A stretch of DNA of 64,000 nt from Vibrio sp. 10N.286.49.B1 (GCF_002873335.1 NZ_MCUW01000012.1:248001-312000); one strand, 5' to 3'; positions 16,934 to 26,189 are shown, counted from the stretch's first letter. Translations and numbers: made by a program. Notes: generated by a model from the sequence alone, not told the origin.

Positions 16934-18232
16934 TTAACGACGACGCTGCCTTAGTAAGGCACATCCAAATAGGCTTAATAAAATGAATAAACCGCTGCTT
17001 CCACCCGATGAGTCAGACGAACCATGAGGCGTCGGCTCAATATCTCCAGCGGTCATCACTTGGAATTCAATGTCATCTTGATCAAACAATGCTGAATTTG
17101 AGTTGTGGCGAAGCGCCACTTCGACACGGTAAGTCCCATCGGTCATTGAAGATGGGTCAAAAACGAGGGTGTTATAGCGAGTTTCAGGGCTAGGAAGTGT
17201 TTGAGACTGCCAAATGAGGGAATAGTCTTCTTCTGTACCATCCGCTAACTCAAGGTTTGCAATTAACGTCACTATGCCGTTTTCTGGGTCAACAAGAGAC
17301 GTTGCTTTGCCATCTTGTTGCATCGTCAAGTGAACATTCGGAAGGGAAGAGTCTGGCGATGTATTATCCGAGACCGGTGTTTGCTCATTACAATATTCAG
17401 CGCTACTGGTTTCACTCTTTTGGCAATGAGCAACGTAATCGATTTCCAACTTGGCGGTGCTTAAATCAGGGTCGATATTTCCACCTAGGTTGCCACCCAT
17501 TGCCAGGTTGAGTAACACAAACATGGGTTCCTTATATTGCGGGCACTGACTGACATCGTGAGCGGCAACTAAGGTATCGTTCACAAAGAAACGAATATCG
17601 TCATGTGTCCACTCCATCGCATATTGGTGCCATTCTTTGACTTGTAGCCGGCCATTAGGGTAAGGGTAGCGGACTTCATGGCCGCAACCATTCGCATTGT
17701 AGAAATTGGTAATGTAAACGTCTGGCTGATTAGCAAACCACTCCCACACATCAATTTCTCCCGCACCGGCCAAGGGCCAGTTCACACTATCGCCATCGCC
17801 TTTAATCGGTTGTTCGAAAATACGATTTTCCAACATCCAGAAAGCCGGCCACGTCCCAGCTTCTAGATTGTGAAATCGAATTCGAGCTTCCACACGGCCG
17901 TATAAAAACTCCTGCTTATCTTTGGTGTTGATGCGACCAGAAGTCCACGTCCGTTGCTGCCCACCAAGCGTCATACAATTATGGGTTTTCTTGCGTGAAA
18001 TGATCTTCAGGGTACCGTCTGATACTTCGTAATTTCGCAAATCAGAATAATCATCGGAGGTATAACATTGTACCTCGTTGTTATAGTTGGCTTTGGTTTG
18101 TGGTGTCCATGTGCTCCAATCCACCCCATTTCCATCGAATCGGTCAATCCATTGAACCTCCCACCCGGCGTAAGCAGGCTGAGCGAACCCCATCATTATT
18201 CCCGCCAGTAATATCATTCTGTACAACATCAT
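16934..18232 (-). CDS. GH16 endo-beta-1,3-glucanase with GlyGly-CTERM tail
   Basis: 432 residues from the chosen ATG. The order is a cleaved signal peptide (ending PAYA), then a GH16 domain with catalytic motif GEIDVWEW, whose two glutamates are about residues 159 and 164. An Ig-like region follows (about 300-400), then a C-terminal GGSSGLFILLSL plus LRQRRR tail. That tail matches GlyGly-CTERM sorting signals, which are handled by rhombosortase in bacteria with type II secretion. The predicted action is cutting laminarin outside the cell, with the enzyme held at the surface. A TTG start at 18253 is possible, but GAGG lies only five bases before the first ATG pair. Confidence 0.9.
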   Translation of the reverse strand: MMLYRMILLAGIMMGFAQPAYAGWEVQWIDRFDGNGVDWSTWTPQTKANYNNEVQCYTSDDYSDLRNYEVSDGTLKIISRKKTHNCMTLGGQQRTWTSGRINTKDKQEFLYGRVEARIRFHNLEAGTWPAFWMLENRIFEQPIKGDGDSVNWPLAGAGEIDVWEWFANQPDVYITNFYNANGCGHEVRYPYPNGRLQVKEWHQYAMEWTHDDIRFFVNDTLVAAHDVSQCPQYKEPMFVLLNLAMGGNLGGNIDPDLSTAKLEIDYVAHCQKSETSSAEYCNEQTPVSDNTSPDSSLPNVHLTMQQDGKATSLVDPENGIVTLIANLELADGTEEDYSLIWQSQTLPSPETRYNTLVFDPSSMTDGTYRVEVALRHNSNSALFDQDDIEFQVMTAGDIEPTPHGSSDSSGGSSGLFILLSLFGCALLRQRRR

Positions 18233-18309
18233 CGCCTCAACTTTTTCAGACAAAGTTCACCCGCACGATGGCAAATCGCCCTCATGGAAATAAACAATAT
18301 TAGATAGCG

Positions 18310-18335
18310 GCGATAGCCAAGGATTCAGCTATCGC
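18310..18335. repeat. inverted repeat between GH17 and GH16 genes
   Basis: GCGATAGC and GCTATCGC with a 10-base loop in the short gap between two co-directional glucanase genes. No T run follows, so it more likely affects mRNA processing or stability than termination. Confidence 0.5.
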
Positions 18336-18377
18336 ACATTTGAACGCGCCCTTCAGCGCATGAAAGAATCGCCTACG

Positions 18378-20291
18378 CTACTCTAACCAAGAGATATTCC
18401 TGATTTCTATATCGCTACGAGTCGGTGCACTACCACCAGATTCTGAATAGACATCTCCAATAGTAAACGGAGAGTTAACAACGCTTAGATCAGCATTGGC
18501 TGCATTAGAGAAGTCGCTAAGGTCAATCGTATATTTGACCCAGTCCGTTGTCAGGGTGTAACCCTGTCCAGCGTTAAATCTTACCCAGTGATTCGACCCA
18601 CCAGAAGCCGTTGTTTGGTAGCCCAAATCAAACCCGAATCGAGCCAAGACACTTTCTCCGCCGTCAACGCCACGGATCTCAAACGTCATTTTCGTTGACT
18701 GGGTTAAGTTACTGGTCTGGTTGTTAGTGCCAACACCAGCGCCCCACCCCCAATCTTTCGCCGTTGCCGGGTTAGCCGCGATAGTCAATACACCAGTGTC
18801 AGCATCCACCCCCGCCCATGCCGTGGCTGGATTATCCCAACCATAGGCAATAGCACCGTCATAAAGAACGCTTCCTAATACTCTAAACTCGCCATCTTGT
18901 GGCGGCGCCGTCACTGGCGCATACGGGGGAGGCAGCACCGAATCCATCAACGTCAGTTCATCCCCACCAAAACTGGCACTAAATGAAGACACAGCGCCAC
19001 GGGTCAACCCAAGATCATTGAGCGTATCAACCTTATCCCATGCCAAGTACTTGACGTTGCCATCAATATCAATCAATCCAAAATGTTTTTCAGAGTGGGT
19101 TGGATTGTTTGCATCACCTTTCCAAGGCTCATCAAATGCTTGGAAATAGAACAGAGACGCACCAAATTCATTGGTAAAATCGCGCATATCGTCATAGAAG
19201 ATTTTCTGTTTATATTCATCCGCCGCTTGTGTTCCGCCAGCGCCAAACATTTCTGAAGACACGGAAGACCAACCCGTTTCCCCTATGTGAATAGGCAGGC
19301 TTGAATCAATGTTATGAACGAAAGTTTGCACGTCGGCAAATTGATCGAGGGTACGGTCAAACGCTTTATCCATTGACGCATCGATTTGCTCTTTCAGCGT
19401 TGAACTCTGAAGGCTTTCTGGGACTTTCCATTGTTCAGAGAATGTTGGATCATAATAGGTGTCGTGGTGGGCATAAGAGTGCATTGATACATAATCAACG
19501 GTTTCTATTAAGGCCTTTAGGTTCGCTTGATCACCAGTATTACCGCTTGGATCCGTACCCGCCCACACCGCATAGTTGTCCGAAGAGGTAACCCAGATAC
19601 GAGAGGTACTTTGATCATCAAATTTCCAGCTTTGTAAATCCGTCACATGATCCAAAATAATTTTAGGCACCACATGGTACTCAGCCCAGTTGACCATTGC
19701 TTCATTACCCACAGCAATCACTTTGACAATTTCCGGATAGGCTAACGCCAGCTCTTTCGCTTTTGCTATTTCCAACGCATTTTTAGGGCTTTCTTGGTCA
19801 TGAATGACCGGCTGATCGGTCCAAGAGTTTAGCGCTTCAATCCAAACCCCCAACATTACATACATTTCAAAGCTGCTGTCTTCGGCTTTCAACTCACTAA
19901 TCGCTTGTAAGAGATTTTCTGTATTACTCTTACCATCTAACCCGATAAAACCTCGCGTGTTATACGTTCGCAGCACCTTAATTCCCATTGCTGCCAAAAT
20001 TTTCATGTCTTCTTTTTGTTGGTCGACAGTGGGCACGTTGGCACCGGACTCACGAACCGTCGTGCGCCATGCTCCATAAGATATAGCAAGATAATCAGGG
20101 TTACCCAATAAAGCATCACCGTTAGCCGCGGTAGGTTGAATAAGCGGGATTGGCTGAGGAGTTAACTCCGTAGAATCAGACCCACCTCCACCGGGCGTTG
20201 AAGGCGTGGCGGTGAGTTGTTCATCGCCACATCCCGACATCGCAAGCGTTAAACCGACTAGCATTGCTGCTTTTAAACTGCATTTTTTCAT
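18378..20291 (-). CDS. GH17-type beta-1,3-glucanase lipoprotein with C-terminal CBM-like domain
   Basis: 637 residues from the chosen start. Lipobox AMSGC, a Pro/Thr linker, then a (beta/alpha)8 domain of the GH17 kind. It has LRTYNTRGF, the acid/base glutamate (about 197) in AVGNEA and the nucleophile (about 338) in HIGETGWSS, with FYFQAFDEPWK closing the barrel. Residues about 465-637 form a beta-sandwich CBM-like domain. It should hydrolyse laminarin or transfer glucosyl units at the cell surface. AAGGAAG precedes the ATG at 20291; an upstream start at 20309 would spoil the signal. A terminator lies just before it, so expression may depend on read-through. Confidence 0.87.
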   Translation of the reverse strand: MKKCSLKAAMLVGLTLAMSGCGDEQLTATPSTPGGGGSDSTELTPQPIPLIQPTAANGDALLGNPDYLAISYGAWRTTVRESGANVPTVDQQKEDMKILAAMGIKVLRTYNTRGFIGLDGKSNTENLLQAISELKAEDSSFEMYVMLGVWIEALNSWTDQPVIHDQESPKNALEIAKAKELALAYPEIVKVIAVGNEAMVNWAEYHVVPKIILDHVTDLQSWKFDDQSTSRIWVTSSDNYAVWAGTDPSGNTGDQANLKALIETVDYVSMHSYAHHDTYYDPTFSEQWKVPESLQSSTLKEQIDASMDKAFDRTLDQFADVQTFVHNIDSSLPIHIGETGWSSVSSEMFGAGGTQAADEYKQKIFYDDMRDFTNEFGASLFYFQAFDEPWKGDANNPTHSEKHFGLIDIDGNVKYLAWDKVDTLNDLGLTRGAVSSFSASFGGDELTLMDSVLPPPYAPVTAPPQDGEFRVLGSVLYDGAIAYGWDNPATAWAGVDADTGVLTIAANPATAKDWGWGAGVGTNNQTSNLTQSTKMTFEIRGVDGGESVLARFGFDLGYQTTASGGSNHWVRFNAGQGYTLTTDWVKYTIDLSDFSNAANADLSVVNSPFTIGDVYSESGGSAPTRSDIEIRNISWLE

Positions 20292-20350
20292 TGCTTCTTC
20301 CTTGCACACTTTTATTTTTATGTCTATCGCGACTCATTCCATCAATTAAA

Positions 20351-20382
20351 AAGGCCCCTAGAACATCAGCTCCAGAGACCTT
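20351..20382 (-). terminator. intrinsic terminator between binding-protein gene and GH17 gene
   Basis: On the minus strand a 14-bp stem with several G-T pairs and loop TGAT is followed by TTTTTAATT. It sits 9 bases after the 752-residue lipoprotein gene and about 60 bases before the GH17 start. It probably ends most transcripts and lets some through. Confidence 0.75.
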
Positions 20383-20391
20383 AAGGCAGTA

Positions 20392-22650
20392 TTAATTTGC
20401 AGTGATAGAAACGTTATCGAAATACGCCGTCACTTCGCATCCTGCGACCGCGCCACACACCGGCTGTAGCAGCATAGAGACGCCCCATTCAACATCAGAT
20501 CCAGTAGTCACATCGAAGCTATGACTTACCCAATCATCGGTAGGCATAATAGATAGTAATGGGTCTGTCTTAGAAACCCCTGCCGATCCTTCGGAGAACA
20601 GTAGTGCATTAACAACGCCTCCATCACTCGCCGAGCCCTTCAAATCAAAAGATACAGTTAAACTTTGACCAGCCGTGATCACGCCTTCTCCAATTCGATC
20701 TTGTTTAATGAATGGGTTTTGCGCCTCCGGTGCGACTAACTTGGCCAAATACGTTCCACCGGTATCTTGTTCAACAGTCATATGCGCGCCTTCCACCGCC
20801 CAGCCTTCAAAACTGCCCAGTTCAAACCCACCATTCACGACTAAACCCGTATCACCAATATCCCCTACACCGTCAGTCGGCCCGTCCGGCACGGCTGGCA
20901 CATCCGGCTCTTGCGTGGCGCCAGTAGCGAAGAAATTGACGTTATCGATATGGAACACAGCACCATTGCCTGTTCCCCATGCTGGAAATACCATCACCAA
21001 GTCTATGGCACTTAGATTCACGCCTTGTTTGGCGAAATCTGCCAGATTGAAGCTAAAGTGCTGCCAATCGGACGTCGGGGCACTAGGCAAATCAACCTCA
21101 AGCGGTACACCTTCTACACTTTCAATTTTTAACTTCCAGGCTGCGGCGCCATCCGTTGGCGGAGTCACGAGTTTAAGGTCAAGCTCTAATGTCCCTGTCT
21201 CTGCAAGCGCGCTTGCGTCATAAGGCACACCATCCACTGCGGTATGGCCAGTATCTTGAGCATCGCTTCGAGTCGTAAATCCGAGTACGGTTGCACCCAC
21301 TACTTCAAATTTCGTGACGTTACCGTATTCGCCATCCTCAACAATAGAAGGGGTTGTGCCACCACAGCAGTCCCACGCCGCCCATTTAGGGTTGGCTAAA
21401 TCAGAATAAATGGTAAAAGCAAGTGTCTTTTCATCGACAGGCGGTTCCACAGGCGGCTCTACGGGTGGCGTCACTTCATCATCCGCCTCAACAAACGTCA
21501 CATCATCCCAATAGAAAGTTTTGTCTTCATTGGCATCAACTAAGAAATCAAAGAAAATCGATTTTTTGTCAAAAATGTCGCTGTCATTAATTGAGCCGCT
21601 ATTTAAGTCGGTAAAATCAAACGTCAGTTTTTCCCAAGATTGTGCAACCGTGGTATGCACTAATACTTCTGCAAACTGACTATCATCGGCTTGATTTTCG
21701 ACCTTAAGTAAAACTGGCACGCTCGTTTCTGGTGAATAAACCCACACGGATACTTTGCTACGATCAGCATTCAAGTTCAGGCGAGTCGTGTCACCCAGCG
21801 TTGTACCCGCCCAATCTTCAGCAGACGCCGGTTTGTCGGTTTTAATCACGGTATTATTACTACTTGCGGGCGCGACATCGGTATAGATTGGATTGGTTGC
21901 ATTTAGTACTGTCGTCGCTCCACCAAAATCTATCATCGCACTTGTGATGTCTAATTTATCACCGGCATCGGCGTCAGGGTTTGGTTGCGGATCCGTTGGG
22001 GTCGAGGAATTACCATCTGAGGTAAACTCAACATTATCGACACGATACACAGCGCCAGCCCCCTCTCCCCATTTAGGGAATATAAGAACGTTGTCAATGC
22101 TCGACAGATCCAAGCCGCTATTAGCAAGGTCAGCGAGTGTGACGGTGACATGCTGCCAGTTTTCTGTTGGTGTAGTCAGCTCAACCTCAACCGCTTCACC
22201 TTGATTGCCATTTTCTGGCCCACCATTACTTTCTAGTTTCACCGCCCAAGTTGTCTCTCCAGGGCTGGTCATCAGCTTGATATCAAACTCTAGCGTACCC
22301 TCTAGTTCATAAGCACTCGCATCTAACGCGCCACGAGATTCAGCTCGAACAAAACCCAATACTGCGGGTGTATCCCCTACTCGAAACTCGGTTACCGTTC
22401 CATACTCATTTAGTTCTTCTGGATTAGTAGGCGTTGTCCCGCCACAGCAATCCCATGTCGGCCAATAGCTATTTAGCGAGTCTTTAAACACAACGAAATC
22501 GTTACCGGTTTCTGGTACTTCAGGTACATCTGGTGTTTGAGGGTTTTCATTCACCGCCAAACTATCATCCCCACAACCCACCATTGCCGCTGACAACGCT
22601 GCCACAAGTGCAACATTCGCCAGTTTAAAACTTCTATTTGATGTTCTCAT
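20392..22650 (-). CDS. four-domain CBM-only surface glycan-binding lipoprotein
   Basis: 752 residues. Lipobox MVGC (cysteine 26). Four beta-sandwich domains are joined by Pro/Asp/Thr linkers: A (51-210), B (232-388), C (410-575) and D (601-752). A and C are duplicates, each starting with a W-x-x-WDCCGGTTP motif and ending VDNVxF. D opens VVNGGFELGSFEGW like CBM4/9 domains. There is no catalytic domain. The gene is first in the glucan locus, is preceded by palindromic operator sites and is followed by its own terminator. By analogy with SusE/SusF-like proteins it would hold laminarin at the cell surface; this is inference. Confidence 0.8.
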   Translation of the reverse strand: MRTSNRSFKLANVALVAALSAAMVGCGDDSLAVNENPQTPDVPEVPETGNDFVVFKDSLNSYWPTWDCCGGTTPTNPEELNEYGTVTEFRVGDTPAVLGFVRAESRGALDASAYELEGTLEFDIKLMTSPGETTWAVKLESNGGPENGNQGEAVEVELTTPTENWQHVTVTLADLANSGLDLSSIDNVLIFPKWGEGAGAVYRVDNVEFTSDGNSSTPTDPQPNPDADAGDKLDITSAMIDFGGATTVLNATNPIYTDVAPASSNNTVIKTDKPASAEDWAGTTLGDTTRLNLNADRSKVSVWVYSPETSVPVLLKVENQADDSQFAEVLVHTTVAQSWEKLTFDFTDLNSGSINDSDIFDKKSIFFDFLVDANEDKTFYWDDVTFVEADDEVTPPVEPPVEPPVDEKTLAFTIYSDLANPKWAAWDCCGGTTPSIVEDGEYGNVTKFEVVGATVLGFTTRSDAQDTGHTAVDGVPYDASALAETGTLELDLKLVTPPTDGAAAWKLKIESVEGVPLEVDLPSAPTSDWQHFSFNLADFAKQGVNLSAIDLVMVFPAWGTGNGAVFHIDNVNFFATGATQEPDVPAVPDGPTDGVGDIGDTGLVVNGGFELGSFEGWAVEGAHMTVEQDTGGTYLAKLVAPEAQNPFIKQDRIGEGVITAGQSLTVSFDLKGSASDGGVVNALLFSEGSAGVSKTDPLLSIMPTDDWVSHSFDVTTGSDVEWGVSMLLQPVCGAVAGCEVTAYFDNVSITAN

Positions 22651-22710
22651 TCCACATATCCTTGGTAGTCAATAACGTCATGTTTACGTGCTGCTAATCT
22701 ACACCACAAT

Positions 22711-22722
22711 GAAAGCGCTTTC
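22711..22722. promoter_or_regulatory. LacI-type operator, glucan locus 1, proximal
   Basis: Perfect 12-bp palindrome GAAAGCGCTTTC with a central CG, the form bound by many LacI-family repressors. It lies about 60 bases upstream of the 752-residue lipoprotein start, a position fit for repression. Confidence 0.7.
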
Positions 22723-22872
22723 TTTATGACTTATGAAGCCATTTAAGTTTTGCCTTCTCATTGCAAGTTTAAAATCCATTAAAAGCCTAATTACAACTTT
22801 AAATCCCCGTTATTCATACAGACGCGGCGCTAATCTTCTAGATTCACTAATAGTAGCTCACCTAACACAAAA

Positions 22873-22884
22873 GAAAGCGCTTTC
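22873..22884. promoter_or_regulatory. LacI-type operator, glucan locus 1, distal
   Basis: Second perfect GAAAGCGCTTTC, 162 bases from the proximal copy. Two spaced operators allow repression by looping. Confidence 0.68.
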
Positions 22885-23073
22885 CTAAGGGATCATAATA
22901 GCTCAGCTCTTTGAAAATTATTCTAGCCAACCTGACTTATAAAATCTGCCTTATCCGTTAAAAACGTGCATTAAACCATCATATATTGCTAATGAACGAT
23001 GAAAATCGTGAGCAAAATCGAAATTATCAATAATTGAATTAAAATGAATAACAATTGCACAAAAACCAGACTA

Positions 23074-23085
23074 GCAAGCGCTTTC
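23074..23085. promoter_or_regulatory. imperfect LacI-type operator
   Basis: GCAAGCGCTTTC, one mismatch from the perfect palindrome. It lies between the glucan locus and the methyltransferase gene, an auxiliary site at best. Confidence 0.5.
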
Positions 23086-23250
23086 TATAACTAACACGAT
23101 GCAGTAGATATCAATAGCAAGAATTGACGACCTAAAACATTGCCTATCACACCGATCCCCCCACTCTTTTTACTTTTTTTAAATTCAACGCTTATCAATG
23201 AGTGATTTCTCGGTATACTCCTGAGCCTAACTGTTTAGAGGAATCCGTTT

Positions 23251-23757
23251 GTGGCAAATGAAATGTCTGTTGTTATTGGTCTAGTGAACCCAAAGAGCCC
23301 TACCAACGTAGGGGCGGTTATGCGCGCGGCTGGTTGTTATCAAGCATCGGAAGTTCGTTATAATGGTGAACGATTTGCTCGTGCTGCTAAATTTCAAACC
23401 GACACGAAAAATGTTCACCAAACGATTCCTCTTGTGGCTGCACAAGATCTTATTGGTAACTTAGCGCCTAATAGCGAGATTGTATGTGTTGAATTGGCGG
23501 AAGGTGCTACCCCGCTTCCTGAGTTTATTCACCCAGAAAATGCTATGTATGTCTTCGGGCCAGAAGATGGCTCAATACCACAAGAGATTGTCGATAAAGC
23601 GAGTCATGTGGTCTATGTGCCCACTATCGGTTGCATGAATCTTGCCGCAACGGTAAATGTCTTGCTTTATGATCGATTAGCCAAATCAACTCAAGCTATT
23701 GATCATGCTGAGCGAATTAAGAGCAGTCGCGATAAGAATAATCGCCTGAAGGCGTAA
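23251..23757 (+). CDS. TrmH/SpoU-family RNA methyltransferase
   Basis: 168 residues. A SPOUT (trefoil-knot) methyltransferase, with motif 1 NPKSPTNVGAVMRAAG, motif 2 YVFGPEDGSIPQEI and motif 3 VPTIGCMNLAATVNVLLYDR, all three SpoU motifs. It should 2'-O-methylate a ribose in tRNA or rRNA using S-adenosylmethionine; the exact site cannot be told. GTG start with AGAGGA eight bases upstream. The short length shows a catalytic domain with no extra RNA-binding domain. Confidence 0.9.
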   Translation: MANEMSVVIGLVNPKSPTNVGAVMRAAGCYQASEVRYNGERFARAAKFQTDTKNVHQTIPLVAAQDLIGNLAPNSEIVCVELAEGATPLPEFIHPENAMYVFGPEDGSIPQEIVDKASHVVYVPTIGCMNLAATVNVLLYDRLAKSTQAIDHAERIKSSRDKNNRLKA

Positions 23758-24247
23758 TCAAGCCCAGGTCTTTTATCTGACGCAAAGTTAGGGCAAAGGC
23801 CTGCTATTCAATGCAAGTATCAACGCCACTCATCCATCACTCTAATTACCTGGTTTACCCATACATGTTGGTTGCCATAATTTTAATTGTCGGTTGCCCC
23901 AACTTTAAATGTCGGTTGCCCCAATTTTTCCCCATCCGTTTAACGCTAAATAAATCGGTTTCAAATCTCACGCTGTGACGAACTAAAAGAAGTGAGCTCT
24001 GTTATGTCCTAACAACGAAAGCCGCTCATTATCAATAGAAACTAAAAACTGATTCGCTCTTTACCAATATTATCTTTTCAATCAATAGTGTTAGGCTTAA
24101 CTACATCGGCCGAAAGCGTCATCACCGTCGTATTACTGACTACACTAAATAGTAGTCCGTGAATAATAGGTTACGGATTACGGATTAATTATAAGGGATG
24201 TAGACTTTTCCAAGATGAACCCGTTTTTTCAATAAGAGAGCTCTAAC
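23758..24247. other. intergenic region with 22-bp repeats
   Basis: 490 bases between two co-directional genes. They hold three tandem 22-bp units (23866-23929) and otherwise AT-rich sequence. A 55-codon frame from 23811 was judged spurious. Confidence 0.5.
23866..23929. repeat. three-copy 22-bp tandem repeat
   Basis: Units of the form TGTCGGTTGCCCCAACTTTA plus AA. The first copy is diverged (TGTTGGTTGCCATAATTTTA) and the last is shortened. The period is the same as that of the repeat next to hmp, but the unit sequence differs. Confidence 0.8.
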
Positions 24248-25051
24248 ATGCAAAAATCTATTCTAGTAACAGGCGCGACCGATGGTATCGGTTTGGAAAC
24301 CGTTAAGATGCTTGTTACAAAGGGACATCATGTCATCGTCCATGGCCGCAGTGCAGACAAAGTACAGCACGTAAAAGAACAGCTCATCGCACTCGATTCT
24401 GCAGCGCGCGTCGATACCATCATTGCCGATTTATCGGTAATGTCGTCCATCGACACAATGGTTACAGAGGTCTCGAATAGATTTTCTTCCCTTGATGTTC
24501 TAATCAATAATGCGGGGGTATTCAACACGGCATCGATCGTTACCGCTAACAATCTTGATGTACGCTTTGCAGTGAACACTCTCGCCCCTTATATACTGAC
24601 ATCAAAATTAATACCATTAATGGCACCATTAGGACGTATCGTCAATCTGTCTTCAGCCGCCCAATCCACCGTCAACCTTGACGCACTTGTTGGCAACAAG
24701 TCGCTATCACATGGCGAAGCGTATGCGCAAAGCAAGCTCGCACTGACAATGTGGTCACGTGTATTAGGACTGCGTAATAAGGTGCAAGGGCCAATGATTG
24801 TATCCGTTAACCCAAAATCGCTACTGGGGAGTAAAATGGTCCAAGATGCCTATGGGATTGCAGGCAGTGATTTAAGCGTCGGTGCAGATATCTTAGTGCG
24901 AGCAGCGCTTTCTGATGAATTCGCTCAAGCACACGGTCAATATTATGATAACGACATCGAAGCCTTCGCTCCGCCGCATCGTGATGCGCTTGACGATACG
25001 AAGGCCCAAGAGGTAATAAACGCGCTTGATACCCTTTGGGCCGATCGCTAA
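24248..25051 (+). CDS. short-chain dehydrogenase/reductase
   Basis: 267 residues, a classical SDR. It shows the TGATDGIG cofactor loop, NNAG, NLSSAA with the catalytic serine, and AYAQSK carrying the Tyr-Lys pair. HGRSADK after the second strand suggests NADPH. The substrate is unknown; WW-domain oxidoreductase or retinol dehydrogenase-like relatives are the nearest in feel. AAGAGAGC precedes the ATG. The LysR gene downstream points the other way (convergent), so no operon is implied. Confidence 0.9.
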   Translation: MQKSILVTGATDGIGLETVKMLVTKGHHVIVHGRSADKVQHVKEQLIALDSAARVDTIIADLSVMSSIDTMVTEVSNRFSSLDVLINNAGVFNTASIVTANNLDVRFAVNTLAPYILTSKLIPLMAPLGRIVNLSSAAQSTVNLDALVGNKSLSHGEAYAQSKLALTMWSRVLGLRNKVQGPMIVSVNPKSLLGSKMVQDAYGIAGSDLSVGADILVRAALSDEFAQAHGQYYDNDIEAFAPPHRDALDDTKAQEVINALDTLWADR

Positions 25052-25070
25052 CGTCTCGTGAACCGATTTG

Positions 25071-25110
25071 ACTAATTGACTAATTGACTAATTGACTAAT
25101 TGACTAATTA
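25071..25110. repeat. 8-bp simple tandem repeat
   Basis: Four copies of ACTAATTG and one ACTAATTA, trailing into ACTAAC, between the SDR stop and the convergent LysR gene. A slippage-prone satellite outside any gene. Confidence 0.9.
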
Positions 25111-25167
25111 ACTAACTAACAGGTATCACGTGGCAATCATGACCACGTATATACGATCTAATCAGCC

Positions 25168-26079
25168 CTATTGGTTTCCTTGTTGTAGGACATCCCAATA
25201 GGGCGGTTGCCCAAAATAGTCGGCAAAGTAATCAATAAATGCGCGAACTTTTGGCGCAATAAGTCGCGAGCTTGGGTATACAGCCCAAAGTGCTGTCTCT
25301 TGCACGAGAGGCGAATCTTGTAAAATTTCAACTAATTGACCGCTTGCTAACCCCTGATACGCACTCCACGTTGAGTTTATTGAGATCCCTAACCCGTCGA
25401 TTGTTGCTTCACGTATCGCATCACCATTATCTGTACGTATGCACCCATGTGTCTTTACCGTGACCATCCCACTCGATGTATTAAAATTCCATGAGTCTAG
25501 TCCTGCAAGGTTAATGCATCGGTGCTTCACTAAATCTTGGGGCGTCTGTGGCTCTCCATATTGTTCAAGGTAGTCTGGTGAGGCACAGACTATTCGGTGA
25601 TCAGGCGCCAGCTTTCGCGCCACCAGCGTTGAATTTTTCAACTCAGCGTTTCGTATAGCGATGTCAAATCCCCCTTCTACCAGATCAATCATGGTGTCGG
25701 AAAAGCGTAGGTCCATCGTCAAGTCGGGATATTGCAGCAAAAAACCTTTCAAGGCGGGGATAAGGTGCATACGCCCAAACGACGCGGGGGCAGTAATTCG
25801 TAATGTCCCTGACGGTGAAGTATGACCTGCGCCGACAGAACCACGAGCCGCCTCAACACTGGCAAGCACTTCTTCAGCATGGGGTAAAAATGATTCGCCC
25901 TCTTCTGTTAGGGATACTTTGCGCGTTGTACGATGAACCAAGCGTACACCTAAACTTTGCTCTAGTTTACTGATATGTGCACTTGCCACTGCAGGCGATA
26001 AGCCCAGCTCCTGGCCAGCCAAACTAATATTATGAGTAGAGGCAATGCGAACCAGTAGTTTCAAATGTTCAATATTCAT
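25168..26079 (-). CDS. LysR-family transcriptional regulator
   Basis: 303 residues from the chosen ATG. N-terminal winged helix (NIEHLKLLVRIASTHNISLA, LGLSPAVASAHISKLEQSLG, RTTRKVSLTEEG) followed by a type 2 periplasmic-binding-like effector domain (about 90-300). The effector domain's LRITAPASFGR start is typical of the CrgA/DsdC-like group of LysR proteins. A TTG at 26094 would add five residues. Effector and targets are unknown; it faces the SDR gene convergently rather than divergently, so the SDR is not an obvious target. Confidence 0.92.
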   Translation of the reverse strand: MNIEHLKLLVRIASTHNISLAGQELGLSPAVASAHISKLEQSLGVRLVHRTTRKVSLTEEGESFLPHAEEVLASVEAARGSVGAGHTSPSGTLRITAPASFGRMHLIPALKGFLLQYPDLTMDLRFSDTMIDLVEGGFDIAIRNAELKNSTLVARKLAPDHRIVCASPDYLEQYGEPQTPQDLVKHRCINLAGLDSWNFNTSSGMVTVKTHGCIRTDNGDAIREATIDGLGISINSTWSAYQGLASGQLVEILQDSPLVQETALWAVYPSSRLIAPKVRAFIDYFADYFGQPPYWDVLQQGNQ

Positions 26080-26189
26080 GGCGATTTTCAACAAGATCTT
26101 AAAAGTAATATTAAAATCTATCTAATTATCAGGGTAATCGCCAGTAAAGCAGAAAAATAACCGTCAATTGACTATTTCAGCATGACCAA

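Larger units (their letters stand above)
22651..23250. other. control region of the first glucan locus
   Basis: 600 AT-rich bases between divergent genes. They hold two perfect GAAAGCGCTTTC palindromes and one imperfect copy (see separate entries) and must contain the promoters for both directions. No gene is seen. Confidence 0.7.

Noticed and set aside
20675-21223. 182-codon plus-strand frame opposite the 752-residue lipoprotein gene
   Set aside because: It is low-complexity (Ser/Pro/Thr) antisense of repeated domains with no start signal.
23811-23978. 55-codon frame in the intergenic region after the methyltransferase gene
   Set aside because: No ribosome binding site, and it reads through the tandem repeats; composition looks random.
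24901-24912. AGCAGCGCTTTC-like site inside the SDR gene
   Set aside because: One arm mismatches and it lies inside a coding region.
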